Counted from the stretch's first letter, positions 34,523-43,277 are shown. The stretch: 64,000 nucleotides of DNA from an uncultured Muribaculaceae bacterium (GCA_947628305.1 CANQZG010000008.1:86959-150958), one strand, 5' to 3'. A program made the numbers and translations. Notes: a model not told the origin generated them from the sequence alone.

Positions 34523-35377
34523 TTAGCTTTTTTCCCGGCATTCCGCCGACTTTTTCGCGACGCGGTTCGCGGCTCTGATTTGCTTGCGATAAGGGCAGTC
34601 GGTGACGTCGCAGTGTGTGGTATCGTGCGGTTTGGCGAGGTAGCATGGGATGCCGTATTCGTAGTTCGAATAGGTCCATTTTGCCCATTCTTCGCCGTCG
34701 GTTTTGTTTGCCGCATAGAGCTGTCGATGTCGCAGGTTGAGGGACGCACAATGCTGTTTATCGTCGACCGAGAAGAAGGGAAAGCAGACGTCGACGCCGT
34801 ACATCCGCATGCGAGACGTGTAGATGTCCCAGATCTCGGCGCCGTTCAGGTCGTATGCGATCTTGTAGTTCAGGTCGCGTTCCTGCTCGTCGGACAGTTC
34901 GACGTCTTTCTGTTCCCGGAACAATGAGACGTAATGCCGGAACCAGTACTGCTTTGGGATATACGCAAGCAGGTCGCAGTAGATGTCTGTACAGAGCTTC
35001 TGTTTTTTTCGATACGGCATTTTGCATATCTGCTTGGTACAGTCCATGTGGCTGACCATTTCGGCGATGTGCTGCAGCGCGTCTTCAGGTTTGTTGAGGA
35101 TAGCGTCGCGGATGACTTGACGCGCAAGTCTGATGCGGGCTTCGCCTTCTTCGATGCAGACGTTCTCGAACGCTTGGAATTCGCGAACGGCGGCGTCCGC
35201 TTGCTTGTCGTATGCATCGCGTTCTTCGTCGGGCAGCGCCTCGGCGTTTTGCTTCGGCAGTTTGATGTGCTTTGCTTTGAGCATAGACGCGACAATGCCG
35301 TTATTGTTCGGTGGAAGTTTGACGAACGGATAGATGCGTGTGCAATAGTGCGGATGTTTGATCAGGCGGGTCATCAT
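34523..35377 (-). CDS. Cys-motif family protein 1
   Basis: 284 aa, AAAGGAG before ATG 35377. Unknown function. Mostly helical, with a C-terminal module: VCFPFFSVDD..., then GIPCY, THCDVTDCPYRK. The pattern P[FY][FY].V.D ... PC[YF] ... C ... CP[YF][KR] recurs in four other genes between 35.7 and 39.9 kb, so this is one of five paralogs. The Cys/His residues could bind a metal. It is the last gene of its unit before the nrdD promoter. Confidence 0.7.
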   Translation of the reverse strand: MMTRLIKHPHYCTRIYPFVKLPPNNNGIVASMLKAKHIKLPKQNAEALPDEERDAYDKQADAAVREFQAFENVCIEEGEARIRLARQVIRDAILNKPEDALQHIAEMVSHMDCTKQICKMPYRKKQKLCTDIYCDLLAYIPKQYWFRHYVSLFREQKDVELSDEQERDLNYKIAYDLNGAEIWDIYTSRMRMYGVDVCFPFFSVDDKQHCASLNLRHRQLYAANKTDGEEWAKWTYSNYEYGIPCYLAKPHDTTHCDVTDCPYRKQIRAANRVAKKSAECREKS

Positions 35378-35413
35378 AGAGCGTGACTCCTTTCGGTAAT
35401 GATTGTCGGGGTG

Positions 35414-35701
35414 TCAGGAAGCAAGTCCTTCGGACAGAACAGCTTCGTAGTAGTCGTATTCGTCCTTAAATGTGTCGTCCGTCTTGAAATCCTGCAGGGT
35501 ATCGAAAATCTTGTCGACGATGTCTGCTATAGAGACGTTCGACACGTATGCGTCGGGCTCCAGATTCGGCGCTTCGTCGGTGTCGAAATAGAACCACCAT
35601 TCTCCGATTTGACAGACAGTCCCGGCGCCTTCGTTCGGGTCGGTTACGAGTTGAACGAGATGCTTTGCAAGTCCGTCGGCGATCATTTGCTTTGTGATCA
35701 T
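35414..35701 (-). CDS. Hypothetical acidic protein
   Basis: 95 aa from ATG 35701 with AAAGGAAGGA upstream; overlaps the stop of the next upstream gene (ATGA). Helical start, then WWFYFDTDE and an acidic end. Not recognised. Confidence 0.55.
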   Translation of the reverse strand: MITKQMIADGLAKHLVQLVTDPNEGAGTVCQIGEWWFYFDTDEAPNLEPDAYVSNVSIADIVDKIFDTLQDFKTDDTFKDEYDYYEAVLSEGLAS

Positions 35702-36384
35702 GAGGATCCTTCCTTTCTTTCTCGCATGAGAAGTTTGTATGGACAGCGTACCGATACGATACGCGGGTTGGTGTTCGTTCTGCATGTATCGAACGCTTCT
35801 TTGTCGACACAGAAGCACGGGCAGCCTTTGGAGTAGTCGTTCCGGAAGTACGACGGACTGTCCGGCGCGACGGTCGTGTCAGGACATGTTGCGTCCGTGA
35901 CGGAGAAGTACGGGCGACAGATAGGTTTATCGTTATGCTTCGGAAGCAACGTGATGATGTTCCATGTGCGTTCAAGGCTTGACATCGGAATGACGCCGTC
36001 GATCGGCTGCGGTTCTTCGGCGAAGTGTTCCCGGAAGCGTTCCCAGTTGACTTTGTCGGGGTCCGCCGCTTCGGATACCTGTCGGAAATACGGACACGAC
36101 GGCAGGAATTCTTCGAGTGTCTGTCGGATCTTGCTGTAGAGTTTTTCGGCGTCGCATGTGATTTCGTATTTGCCTTGCGCTTGTCTTTGTTCGCAAGAGA
36201 CGGACTTGACCAGCCGTCGGATCTGTTCCGTCGCGCCTTTGGTATCATGTTTTGCGATCGTGACGACGATGTCGAGGACTTGTTCGCGAATCTCGTGGTT
36301 GCGCTGCAGGGCAAACGCGTCGAAGGCGTCGTCTTGATAAGGTCTGTCTGTTGTTGTACAAGGGTATTTCGGGTATACCTTCAT
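35698..36384 (-). CDS. Cys-motif family protein 2
   Basis: 228 aa from ATG 36384 (GAAGGG upstream; upstream frame lacks a site). Ends ICRPYFSVTDATC..., CPCFCVDKEAFDTC..., VRCPYKLL, the same C-terminal module as its neighbours, with extra Cys. N-terminal part helical. Function unknown. Confidence 0.7.
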   Translation of the reverse strand: MKVYPKYPCTTTDRPYQDDAFDAFALQRNHEIREQVLDIVVTIAKHDTKGATEQIRRLVKSVSCEQRQAQGKYEITCDAEKLYSKIRQTLEEFLPSCPYFRQVSEAADPDKVNWERFREHFAEEPQPIDGVIPMSSLERTWNIITLLPKHNDKPICRPYFSVTDATCPDTTVAPDSPSYFRNDYSKGCPCFCVDKEAFDTCRTNTNPRIVSVRCPYKLLMRERKEGSS

Positions 36385-36404
36385 TGTTTCCCTTCTTTCT
36401 TTTT

Positions 36405-37103
36405 TTAATTCGGGCAGGTGCAGTGCCTCTGACGGCATCGTCCGACGGCGTAGCACGGCTTGCGGGTGCCGTCGTCTTTGACGGCGAAGTAGGGGATGCA
36501 CGGCGGGACGTCGTACCGCAGCATGCAGGTATAGACGGATGCGAGGATGATTTGCATCGGAACGTCTTCGCCTTCGATAGAGATGTGTACCCCGATGCGC
36601 TGTCGGATGTCGTGCAGGATGGCGTCAAGGCGATTGGGGATCATGACGTGTTCTTTTGTGAAATACTTTTCGCCGAGTTCGCCGAGATCATTTTTATCGG
36701 CGCATACTGCGACGACGACGTCGAGGAGCGCTTTTTGAATTTCCGTTTCGGAGGTCCCTGCGATCAACGCTTGCAGGAGGCGGAACGCGGCAGCGTTCTG
36801 CTCGCGGGTGACACGGTCGCAGAAATCCTCGAAGGTGTCTTTCGGCAGGTGTCGGGCGACGGATACGTCCTTAAAGAAGATGATCTGGTTATCTTTGCCG
36901 TCAGGCACGATGTCCGTCACTTCGTCTACGCCGAAGAAGTCGGCGACGGCGCGGTATATCTCCGCGATGGCGCTGTGCCAGTCGCCGGGATGCGACGCAC
37001 GGTCGCACGCGTCGAATTTCGTATGGGTCATGACGATGAAGCCGTATAGCGCGTTTTTGATGCGAAAGCAGGCTTCAAGGTTGTTTTCGTTAAGGTTTCG
37101 CAT
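36405..37103 (-). CDS. Cys-motif family protein 3
   Basis: 232 aa from ATG 37103 (AAAGGAGG upstream). C-terminus CIPYFAVKDDGTRKPCYAV, then C..R.CTCPN, a shortened form of the shared module. The rest is helical with an acidic middle. Its start lies inside the 3' end of the preceding gene. Function unknown. Confidence 0.7.
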   Translation of the reverse strand: MRNLNENNLEACFRIKNALYGFIVMTHTKFDACDRASHPGDWHSAIAEIYRAVADFFGVDEVTDIVPDGKDNQIIFFKDVSVARHLPKDTFEDFCDRVTREQNAAAFRLLQALIAGTSETEIQKALLDVVVAVCADKNDLGELGEKYFTKEHVMIPNRLDAILHDIRQRIGVHISIEGEDVPMQIILASVYTCMLRYDVPPCIPYFAVKDDGTRKPCYAVGRCRQRHCTCPN

Positions 37104-37302
37104 CGGATTTTCCTCCTTTGTTCGGCTGTACGCACAGCGTGCGTTTGTCGTCATCGAGGACAACGCGGAAGGCGGCGCCTGCGGTCTGCAGGCGCCTGTT
37201 GATCTCGTCCCGGTATCTGACCGCGGTGCGGTCGGATTTACAGCTGACTGTTACAGCATCCGAGAGGGCGAGTTCTTCGATGGCGAGCGCGTAGACGTCC
37301 AT
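37090..37302 (-). CDS. Hypothetical small protein
   Basis: 70 aa from ATG 37302; AGAGGTG upstream overlaps the previous stop. A GTG at 37320 in frame is an alternative start. Contains ALSDAVTVSCKSDRTAVRYR. Overlaps the next gene by 14 nt. Not recognised. Confidence 0.5.
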   Translation of the reverse strand: MDVYALAIEELALSDAVTVSCKSDRTAVRYRDEINRRLQTAGAAFRVVLDDDKRTLCVQPNKGGKSDAKP

Positions 37303-37307
37303 ATGCG

Positions 37308-37619
37308 TCACCTCTTCCACGTTTCACGTTCGTCGTTGGTGAGGAAGACCGGCACGCGTTCGATTTTCCAGTCGATGTCGTCGTGGTTTGCCGTTTCAGC
37401 GTAGGCGCTGTCCGGCAGCAGTTCGCCGTTGTCGCTGACGTAGTTCGGTTCGATCGTATCGTCGTCTACTGCGGCGTCGGTGACGGCGAGATACCGCCGA
37501 CGCATTTCCGCATAGGCATTCTCATAGGTGACGTAAACTTCGGGAACGCTGATCTCTCTGCCGATGGTTTCGGACAGGATATAACGGTAGACGCATGGAC
37601 GGGTAGATTCTTCAGACAT
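37308..37619 (-). CDS. Hypothetical protein, paralog of the gene at 42541
   Basis: 103 aa from ATG 37619 (AAAGGAG). The segment YRYILSETIGREISVPEVY...AYAEMRRR corresponds to YFLCERIEHDVSISKAY...AYEEMKKR in the 42541-42795 protein, and both end with an (I)DW.IE. segment. Function unknown. Confidence 0.6.
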   Translation of the reverse strand: MSEESTRPCVYRYILSETIGREISVPEVYVTYENAYAEMRRRYLAVTDAAVDDDTIEPNYVSDNGELLPDSAYAETANHDDIDWKIERVPVFLTNDERETWKR

Positions 37620-37633
37620 GGTACAGTCTCCTT

Positions 37634-38026
37634 TCATAGGATGTGGTCGGACGCCCATGCGATCAGCTCGTCGGCGTTCATAGGCTCACTGCTGTTCCAG
37701 TAGGTGTTGAATGTTGCGAAAGCGGTGTCGTCTGCCGTGTTCTCGCACACGTAGTGTTCGCCCCGCTCGTCCAGCAGGTCGAGGAACGCGTCCGCATGGA
37801 AGACGCCGTCGGCGTCGGTCGCGTCGCGCTTCGTAAGCAGAATGTCTACGGGGTAGAGATAGGATGCGTTGATCCTGCAGACGCCGTCTCCGCCGTCGTC
37901 GTACGCGTAGGCGCGAATCAGACAGTTTTCACCGGGCTGGAAATAGTGGTTTTCATTGAAGGTGATGCGGTAGTCGGACGTCGGAACGGGACGCCCCGGC
38001 GGATCGTTGAGATGCGGGATATTCAT
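37634..38026 (-). CDS. Hypothetical acidic protein
   Basis: 130 aa, AAAGGAG before the ATG. Asp-rich, mixed alpha/beta, no known motif. Confidence 0.55.
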   Translation of the reverse strand: MNIPHLNDPPGRPVPTSDYRITFNENHYFQPGENCLIRAYAYDDGGDGVCRINASYLYPVDILLTKRDATDADGVFHADAFLDLLDERGEHYVCENTADDTAFATFNTYWNSSEPMNADELIAWASDHIL

Positions 38027-38044
38027 ACATTTCCGCTCCTTTCG

Positions 38045-38416
38045 TCAGAGAATGACGTTGTCGGGGTCGCCCCAGAGGGTGATCTGCGTCCGGTAGCCGA
38101 GGATGTCTTCGAACACGCCGTCGATGCCGTCTTCATCTTCCTGTTCGACGTTGTAGAAGATGTCGCCTTCGTCGTTGATCTCTACGAGAGCGTGACGAAT
38201 GTTTTCGATGCTCTGCAGCAGGTGTGTGTAGCGGTCGTCGAGGCGCATGTCCGGTTCCCAGTCCCACAGTAGGATCTTGTAGTCGCCGTCAGGCGTGCAT
38301 ACCGTGCGGATCATGCCTTTCTGTTCGCGTTCGAGAATGATGTCTTTGTCTTCGCCCTTTTTCAGCTTTTCAACGGTTTCAGCGTTGAGAGCGAGAGCGA
38401 TCTTGTAGTCAAGCAT
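38045..38416 (-). CDS. Hypothetical protein
   Basis: 123 aa, AGAAAGGA before the ATG. Central Lys/Asp-rich region, then YKILLWDWEPDMRLDDRY and an acidic helix. Not recognised. Confidence 0.55.
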   Translation of the reverse strand: MLDYKIALALNAETVEKLKKGEDKDIILEREQKGMIRTVCTPDGDYKILLWDWEPDMRLDDRYTHLLQSIENIRHALVEINDEGDIFYNVEQEDEDGIDGVFEDILGYRTQITLWGDPDNVIL

Positions 38417-38445
38417 GGTGTGGTGTCCTTTCTGTAATGATTGAT

Positions 38446-39159
38446 TTACGCGCCGTCGTCGTTGACGGCGGCAAGGCGTTGAAGCAGTTTGCCGTATTTT
38501 TGTTTATACGGGCAGTCGTCATTGGGGCACTTTTGGTCGTGCTCCATGCAGTAGCATGGATACGCGGAATCGTATCGTTTGTAGTCGTGGGCGTGCGAGA
38601 CGGGCTGTACGTAATAGGGACGGCAGGCATATTTGCGTGAGAACACATCGTAGCGCTTGAAGGCGTCCTTGATGATGCTTTCGACGTTCCACTTGATCTC
38701 TTCGCGCTTTTTACGTTGGATCTTCGGGCTGTCCTGCGGAATTTCCTTTGCGTAGTCGTTGACGAGCTTTGTCCGCATGATGCGGCGTCGGACGTCTTCG
38801 CAGACAGCGTCGACCGTGTCGAAGTCGGCTTTCGTGGGCTTGCATTGGTTGTACGCCATGATGATGCAGAGGATGTTCGTGTCGAGGTAGGTTTCGTATT
38901 TCTCTTTCGGACACGCGGCGTTGTCGATGATCAGGTTGACGATGGTGTCAAGCGCGTCTTCGTACGCGACCGACATCTTGAAGTAAAACGCCTCGAACGC
39001 GAACCAGTCGCTCAAGGCTTCCGCAAGGATCGCCATGCGAGTCTTGTTCTGGAAGTATTCGTAGACGGGCGTGTCGCCGAACAGGGTGCTGATAAGAACG
39101 TCGTAGCGCGGTTCGACGTGATCGCGCGGGAGCAGGTAATGCCCTGTTTCTTGCATCAT
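38446..39159 (-). CDS. Cys-motif family protein 4
   Basis: 237 aa from ATG 39159 (AAAGGAGG), overlapping the stop of the preceding paralog (ATGA). C-terminus CRPYYVQPVSHAHDYKRY..., YPCYCMEHDQKCPNDDCPYKQ, the clearest copy of the shared module. N-terminal two thirds helical with Cys at several points. Function unknown. Confidence 0.7.
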   Translation of the reverse strand: MMQETGHYLLPRDHVEPRYDVLISTLFGDTPVYEYFQNKTRMAILAEALSDWFAFEAFYFKMSVAYEDALDTIVNLIIDNAACPKEKYETYLDTNILCIIMAYNQCKPTKADFDTVDAVCEDVRRRIMRTKLVNDYAKEIPQDSPKIQRKKREEIKWNVESIIKDAFKRYDVFSRKYACRPYYVQPVSHAHDYKRYDSAYPCYCMEHDQKCPNDDCPYKQKYGKLLQRLAAVNDDGA

Positions 39160-39878
39160 GACGACGCCTCCTTTCTGTTCGTACGGAACGGGCAATATGC
39201 GGTTTTACACGCGTCCGTGCGGTAGCAGGGGACGCCGTCGTCATCGTTCTTCTCGTCGCCGAGGTAGAACGGAAGGCAGGCAGGAATGTTGCATTTCTGC
39301 AGTTCTTCCTTGACGATGGCGATCGCGGCGGCTCCTTGTTCGACGAACGTGCTATGGGAAAGCGGCTCGAAGAGCTCGCGTCTGACGCGTGCGTCGGTGT
39401 TCGCTTCGGCAAGAAGCAGGTTTGCCTTGTAGGCGTCCGTTTCGGTGTAAGCGGCTTCGGGCGGGCATGCGATCAGCAGATCGACGAGCTTCCGTCTGGC
39501 TTCGTCGACGTTTTCGTCTTCGACGATCGCGTTCAGGTATGCTTTCGCAACGAGACGCGCGTGGCGGTCGACTTGGTTGATCAGCGTCGATGGGTCGCCG
39601 AGGGACGTCGGCGCATCCTGTCGCGGAGCGACCAGACGCTTTGCGGATTCGTCGTCGATGACGAGCCAGAAGTTGCCGCGGTAATCGCTGTGGACGCTTT
39701 GTACATGCTTGACGCCGAAATGACGCGCAAGGCTTTTGCGGACTTCCGGCAGTTCGTCATGCGGGTCGATGCCGGTTTCGACGCATGCGCCGGGGGAACT
39801 TGCGTTGCAGGCACGTCCGGCGATCTCCCAGTACTGTTCGCTATCGATGACGATGCAGGTTTTCACTCTCGGCTTCAC
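39156..39878 (-). CDS. Cys-motif family protein 5
   Basis: 240 aa from GTG 39878 (AAAAGGAG). C-terminus CLPFYLGDEKNDDDGVPCYRTDACKTAYCPFR matches the module. N-terminus TCIVIDSEQYWEIAGRAC differs from the others. Translationally coupled to paralog 4. Function unknown. Confidence 0.7.
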   Translation of the reverse strand: MKPRVKTCIVIDSEQYWEIAGRACNASSPGACVETGIDPHDELPEVRKSLARHFGVKHVQSVHSDYRGNFWLVIDDESAKRLVAPRQDAPTSLGDPSTLINQVDRHARLVAKAYLNAIVEDENVDEARRKLVDLLIACPPEAAYTETDAYKANLLLAEANTDARVRRELFEPLSHSTFVEQGAAAIAIVKEELQKCNIPACLPFYLGDEKNDDDGVPCYRTDACKTAYCPFRTNRKEASS

Positions 39879-39896
39879 GGCGAGTCTCCTTTTGGT

Positions 39897-40535
39897 TTAT
39901 TTGTCAGTTTGTTTGCGCTGCGGGAATACGGCGATAGGACCGACCCGGGCGTGATCCAGTCTGCCGTAGTCAAAGTGTATGACTTCTTCGAAGACGTTCT
40001 GCTTTGCTTCTGCTTCGGTATCGCCGGGAATGGAGCCTTTGACGACGCCGCGCAGGCGAACATGATAGCAGTACAGCATGCCTCGTGTTTTGGGCAATTT
40101 CATGTCTATCAGCTCGACGGTCGTCTCCAGTATCGTTGGACGGCGGAGGACGCCGAGTTTTGCTTCTTTGCAAATCCAGTTGACTTTTTCTCCGGCGTCG
40201 GAGAATGTTTTCGCGTCTACGACGCCGTGAATTTCACCGGTGACGACGCAGGCATACTTGTAATCGCTTTCCGGCAGGGAATAGTCCCGCAGGCGCGCTT
40301 TGGCTTCCTTGATAGCGTCGAGGACGTTTTTCTGTTGGCGAGCGCTGTTGTCGTGCCAGTCGACGATGATGTCGCCGTGGCGGGAAAGCAGGACGGCGGC
40401 GATGACGACGCCTTCTTCGGAGTCGTCGGCAGTTTTCCAGCCGTCGATGGTGATACCGGCAAGCAATCCATCGGATTCGTCTTGGGGGCTGAATGTGTAG
40501 TTGTTGCGGACCTCCGCGTAAAGCGGTTCGTTCAT
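39897..40535 (-). CDS. Hypothetical protein
   Basis: 212 aa, AAAGGAG before the ATG. Alternating strands (LLAGITIDGWK, VVIAAVLLSRHGDIIVDWHD) suggest an alpha/beta domain, possibly related to RNase H-like or Macro-like folds, but no catalytic motif can be assigned. Confidence 0.55.
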   Translation of the reverse strand: MNEPLYAEVRNNYTFSPQDESDGLLAGITIDGWKTADDSEEGVVIAAVLLSRHGDIIVDWHDNSARQQKNVLDAIKEAKARLRDYSLPESDYKYACVVTGEIHGVVDAKTFSDAGEKVNWICKEAKLGVLRRPTILETTVELIDMKLPKTRGMLYCYHVRLRGVVKGSIPGDTEAEAKQNVFEEVIHFDYGRLDHARVGPIAVFPQRKQTDK

Positions 40536-40551
40536 GTTAAAGCGCTCCTTT

Positions 40552-40923
40552 CTATGAAGTTGATTCTTTTACGATGCCGACGGTACAGCCTTCGTCTTCG
40601 GTGATGTTCGGCGCGGCATTGAAGACGGCAGCGTAGCGGCAGTAGCCGTTGTGGTTGTAGACGCATGCGTCGGTTTCGCATGCAAGGTCAACGTCGCAGG
40701 GTTCGATTTTTATCTTGACCCAGTCATAATGCTGTTCGTTTGCTGTTTTCGATTTTTCTTCGGCGATTTTGCGCTTGATCTCGGCGACGAATTGATTGAG
40801 ATATTGTCTCAATTCGTTTTTTGCAACGCTTTCGTCGACGGTTATATCCGCCTGCAGGAGCGGGTCGTACTTGTCGTTGTCTTTATCGTAGGCGTCGGCG
40901 CGTATGATAACGCTGATTTCCAT
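40552..40923 (-). CDS. Hypothetical protein with DUF1540-like Cys cluster
   Basis: 123 aa, AGAAAGGA before the ATG. After an N-terminal helical part comes CETDACVYNHNGYCRYAAV, resembling the C....C.YN....C.A metal-binding pattern of DUF1540-type small proteins. First gene behind the promoter at 41082 and its structured leader. Confidence 0.6.
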   Translation of the reverse strand: MEISVIIRADAYDKDNDKYDPLLQADITVDESVAKNELRQYLNQFVAEIKRKIAEEKSKTANEQHYDWVKIKIEPCDVDLACETDACVYNHNGYCRYAAVFNAAPNITEDEGCTVGIVKESTS

Positions 40924-41075
40924 AGGACACGTCCTTTCTTTTTATATGTTGGGGGAAGGCGTCCGTGAAGGCGCCTTCTTATATGCCTGAAGCCGTGCGC
41001 CACCGGGCGGGCTGTCAAGAAGCGCATTCATATGGCGAATCGCCCCGATTATTTGGTCACGGCTTCACAGGCTGC
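40924..41075 (-). promoter_or_regulatory. Structured ~150-nt 5' leader, candidate cis-acting RNA
   Basis: Between the promoter and the gene at 40923. TGAAGCCGTG (41067-41058 on the minus strand) pairs with CACGGCTTCA (40997-40988), enclosing a GGCGA/TCGCC hairpin. A second hairpin GAAGGCG/CGCCTTC (40978-40955) follows, just before AAAGGA. No U-tract. I cannot match it to a known riboswitch. Confidence 0.5.
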
Positions 41076-41081
41076 GATGAT

Positions 41082-41110
41082 AGTTTACACCGTCCCGGCG
41101 TATTTGTCAA
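41082..41110 (-). promoter_or_regulatory. Promoter TTGACA-17-TAAACT
   Basis: TTGACA (41110-41105), 17 nt, TAAACT (41087-41082). It overlaps the end of the radical SAM gene and would start transcription of the 40.9-34.5 kb block. It has a consensus -35, unlike the TTGATT family. Confidence 0.7.
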
Positions 41111-41904
41111 GTCGGATTTGCCGCTTGCAGGACGGTGCGCCGCCGGTCCGCATAGGACAAGCGGTTTTTTTCGGCTTTATGCCGGTCAAGGCAATCGCGG
41201 GCGAGCTCCGGCAGGTCGCTGACGCGGCAGATGTGCTCTTCGTCCATGCGTTCGTAGGACGCGTCGCAATCGGACACGACGTATCCGTCGGCGGTCACGT
41301 AGAGCGTGTCGATACAGATCGCTTCGGCGTCGTTGGTGACGTACTCTATAATATCGTCAAAGCGGGTCGTCAGCGGATGCGGCGGACGATAGCCCCAGCC
41401 GGTCTCATTGGCTGTGCCGTCGTTGATGACCCATTCGGGGAAGCTCTCATTCAACGGATGCGAATGGTCGTTCGGATCGTAGAACGCCAAGCCTGCGAAG
41501 TAGGCTGCGTTCTGTTTCGCCTTGTCGTGGAACATATCCTTGGATACGACGAGACCGCACATTTCCTGTTCTTCGCATTCGCCGTAGGCGTCGAGCAGAG
41601 TATGCGCAAGCTGACGCTGGTTGACGGAACCGTTCGTGACGACGTAGAAGTGTGACGGATAGTTGTTGTATTTCTTGGCTTTGTTGAAGTAATCGCGGAT
41701 GGCGGGTACGTTCAAAGCCGGTTCGCCGCCGCTGAAGGTGACGCTGTAAATGCGCGCCGTCTTCAGCAGTTGCGTGATGATCTGCGGCGCGATGTCTTTG
41801 TTCCGGGCTTCGCCCCGAATACAGTGCTGACAATGCATGTTGCATCGTTGCGTGATTTCGAGGACGAGTTCGTTGACGAAAATGCGTACGGGTTCCTTTG
41901 CCAT
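41107..41904 (-). CDS. Radical SAM protein
   Basis: 265 aa, AAAGGA before the ATG. C21, C25 and C28 in CNMHCQHC form the CxxxCxxC cluster; TFSGGEPAL is the SAM-binding GGE motif; YVVTNGS fits the next strand. The C-terminal part has a lone Cys (VSDCD) and lacks a full SPASM/twitch cluster. No precursor peptide or known partner is adjacent. It could modify a peptide, tRNA or small molecule; undetermined. Confidence 0.85.
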   Translation of the reverse strand: MAKEPVRIFVNELVLEITQRCNMHCQHCIRGEARNKDIAPQIITQLLKTARIYSVTFSGGEPALNVPAIRDYFNKAKKYNNYPSHFYVVTNGSVNQRQLAHTLLDAYGECEEQEMCGLVVSKDMFHDKAKQNAAYFAGLAFYDPNDHSHPLNESFPEWVINDGTANETGWGYRPPHPLTTRFDDIIEYVTNDAEAICIDTLYVTADGYVVSDCDASYERMDEEHICRVSDLPELARDCLDRHKAEKNRLSYADRRRTVLQAANPT

Positions 41905-41922
41905 AGCGGTGTTCCTTTCCGG

Positions 41923-42516
41923 TCACGCGATATACGTGCCTTCGATGTTGCAGACGAGGCGACGAAGGTTGAAGCCGTCCGGCAGGTCGACACCCGCATC
42001 GATAAGTCTGTAGCGGTATTCTGCCAACAGCTCGTCGAGGTTCTTGTACGGGGCGTGTCTGAAGTAGGTCGCTTCTTCGGACGGGATCAGGTACACGATA
42101 GGTTCGTCGACCAGATATTGCAGGATGCAGTCCGCGACGGTATGCGCTTCGTAGGTGTTGATGTCGCCGGTGAACTCGCTCGCGGTGATCCAGTCGGCGT
42201 CGATGTCTCCGATCGCGTCCATCAGGACGCCCGTGTTGAAGTAATCGTCGGGCATCAGGACGGCGATGGATGCGTCTTCCGGCTGATACTGTTTCAGGCG
42301 CGGCTCGTCCGGATGGTCTTGGATCGCCTGCCGGATCGTATAGTCAGTTTCGCCGCGACTCTGTGCGATTTCATTGAATTTGCCGATGTCGAGAAGCAGT
42401 TGTACTTCTTCCGGCACGGTGTTGTTGTAGCGGTCGGATGCGAGGATGATATACGGCGCGAGCGATTTGTCGATGTACAGCGCCGCCGGTTCACAGATCG
42501 GGTATGTGTTCATCAT
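41923..42516 (-). CDS. Hypothetical acidic protein
   Basis: 197 aa, AAAGGAA before the ATG. Acidic, soluble, with ADWITASEFTGDIN in the middle. Not recognised; lies directly upstream of the radical SAM gene in the same unit, so a functional link is possible. Confidence 0.6.
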   Translation of the reverse strand: MMNTYPICEPAALYIDKSLAPYIILASDRYNNTVPEEVQLLLDIGKFNEIAQSRGETDYTIRQAIQDHPDEPRLKQYQPEDASIAVLMPDDYFNTGVLMDAIGDIDADWITASEFTGDINTYEAHTVADCILQYLVDEPIVYLIPSEEATYFRHAPYKNLDELLAEYRYRLIDAGVDLPDGFNLRRLVCNIEGTYIA

Positions 42517-42540
42517 AGTGATGTTTCCTTTCGTTTTTTT

Positions 42541-42795
42541 TTATGCTTGCAGGCTTGCGATCTCGTTGGCGTTCAGAGAGATGATCATCGGTTCGATGTG
42601 CCAGTCGATCTCACCGCGGTTCGTAATGACGTATGCGTCGGTGAAGTTGATGAAATTCTGACAGGAGCGACCGTTTACGGTATGCTCGAAGCGTTTTTTC
42701 ATTTCTTCATACGCGTCGGCTAACGTCGTGTAGGCTTTTGAGATACTGACGTCGTGCTCGATGCGCTCGCACAGGAAGTAACGAAGGACGCTCAT
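42541..42795 (-). CDS. Hypothetical protein, paralog of the gene at 37308
   Basis: 84 aa from ATG 42795 (GGAGG upstream), overlapping the previous stop. Shares the YFLCE...AYEEMKKR and EIDWHIE segments with the 37308-37619 protein. Function unknown. Confidence 0.6.
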   Translation of the reverse strand: MSVLRYFLCERIEHDVSISKAYTTLADAYEEMKKRFEHTVNGRSCQNFINFTDAYVITNRGEIDWHIEPMIISLNANEIASLQA

Positions 42796-43277
42796 GACTT
42801 GTCCTCCGGCGCCTTTTTGCTTGCGTCCGTCAACGCTTGGATGATCTCGACCGGGACGAACGCTTTGCGTTTCGCAAGTATTTCTTCTGCGATAGATTTT
42901 GTGAAAAGGCGTCCGACGGCGTCTTCCGTGAGGACGACGTACCACGGGTATGGATAGACGTCGTGTCCGCATTCGTCTTTCATGACAGGCGCGGCGCCGT
43001 CCAGCGACGGTAACGTCGATGTGGCGAGGAGGGTGATCCCCTGTTCCATCGCTTGACGGCATTCGTCACATGGTTCATAGTCGATGACGCAGTGCCGAGG
43101 CGCTTCGCGGTCTTCGCCGTAGGCTCTGCGGATAAGGTTGCCGTGCTTGTCTTTTACAAGTCTTGTCGCCTTGTTCGGTCCGAGAAGTGCGATCTCATTC
43201 TTTTCCTTGCCGCACCAGAAGCATACGGGTATAGAGGGATTTAAGCCGTATTTACGGCTGACGGGAATTGTACTCAT
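42792..43277 (-). CDS. Hypothetical protein with zinc-ribbon-like Cys pairs
   Basis: 161 aa, AGAAAGGA before the ATG. CFWCGK near residue 19 and CDEC near residue 72 make two Cys pairs separated by ~50 residues, a likely zinc ribbon. The rest is mixed. Function unknown. Confidence 0.65.
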   Translation of the reverse strand: MSTIPVSRKYGLNPSIPVCFWCGKEKNEIALLGPNKATRLVKDKHGNLIRRAYGEDREAPRHCVIDYEPCDECRQAMEQGITLLATSTLPSLDGAAPVMKDECGHDVYPYPWYVVLTEDAVGRLFTKSIAEEILAKRKAFVPVEIIQALTDASKKAPEDKS

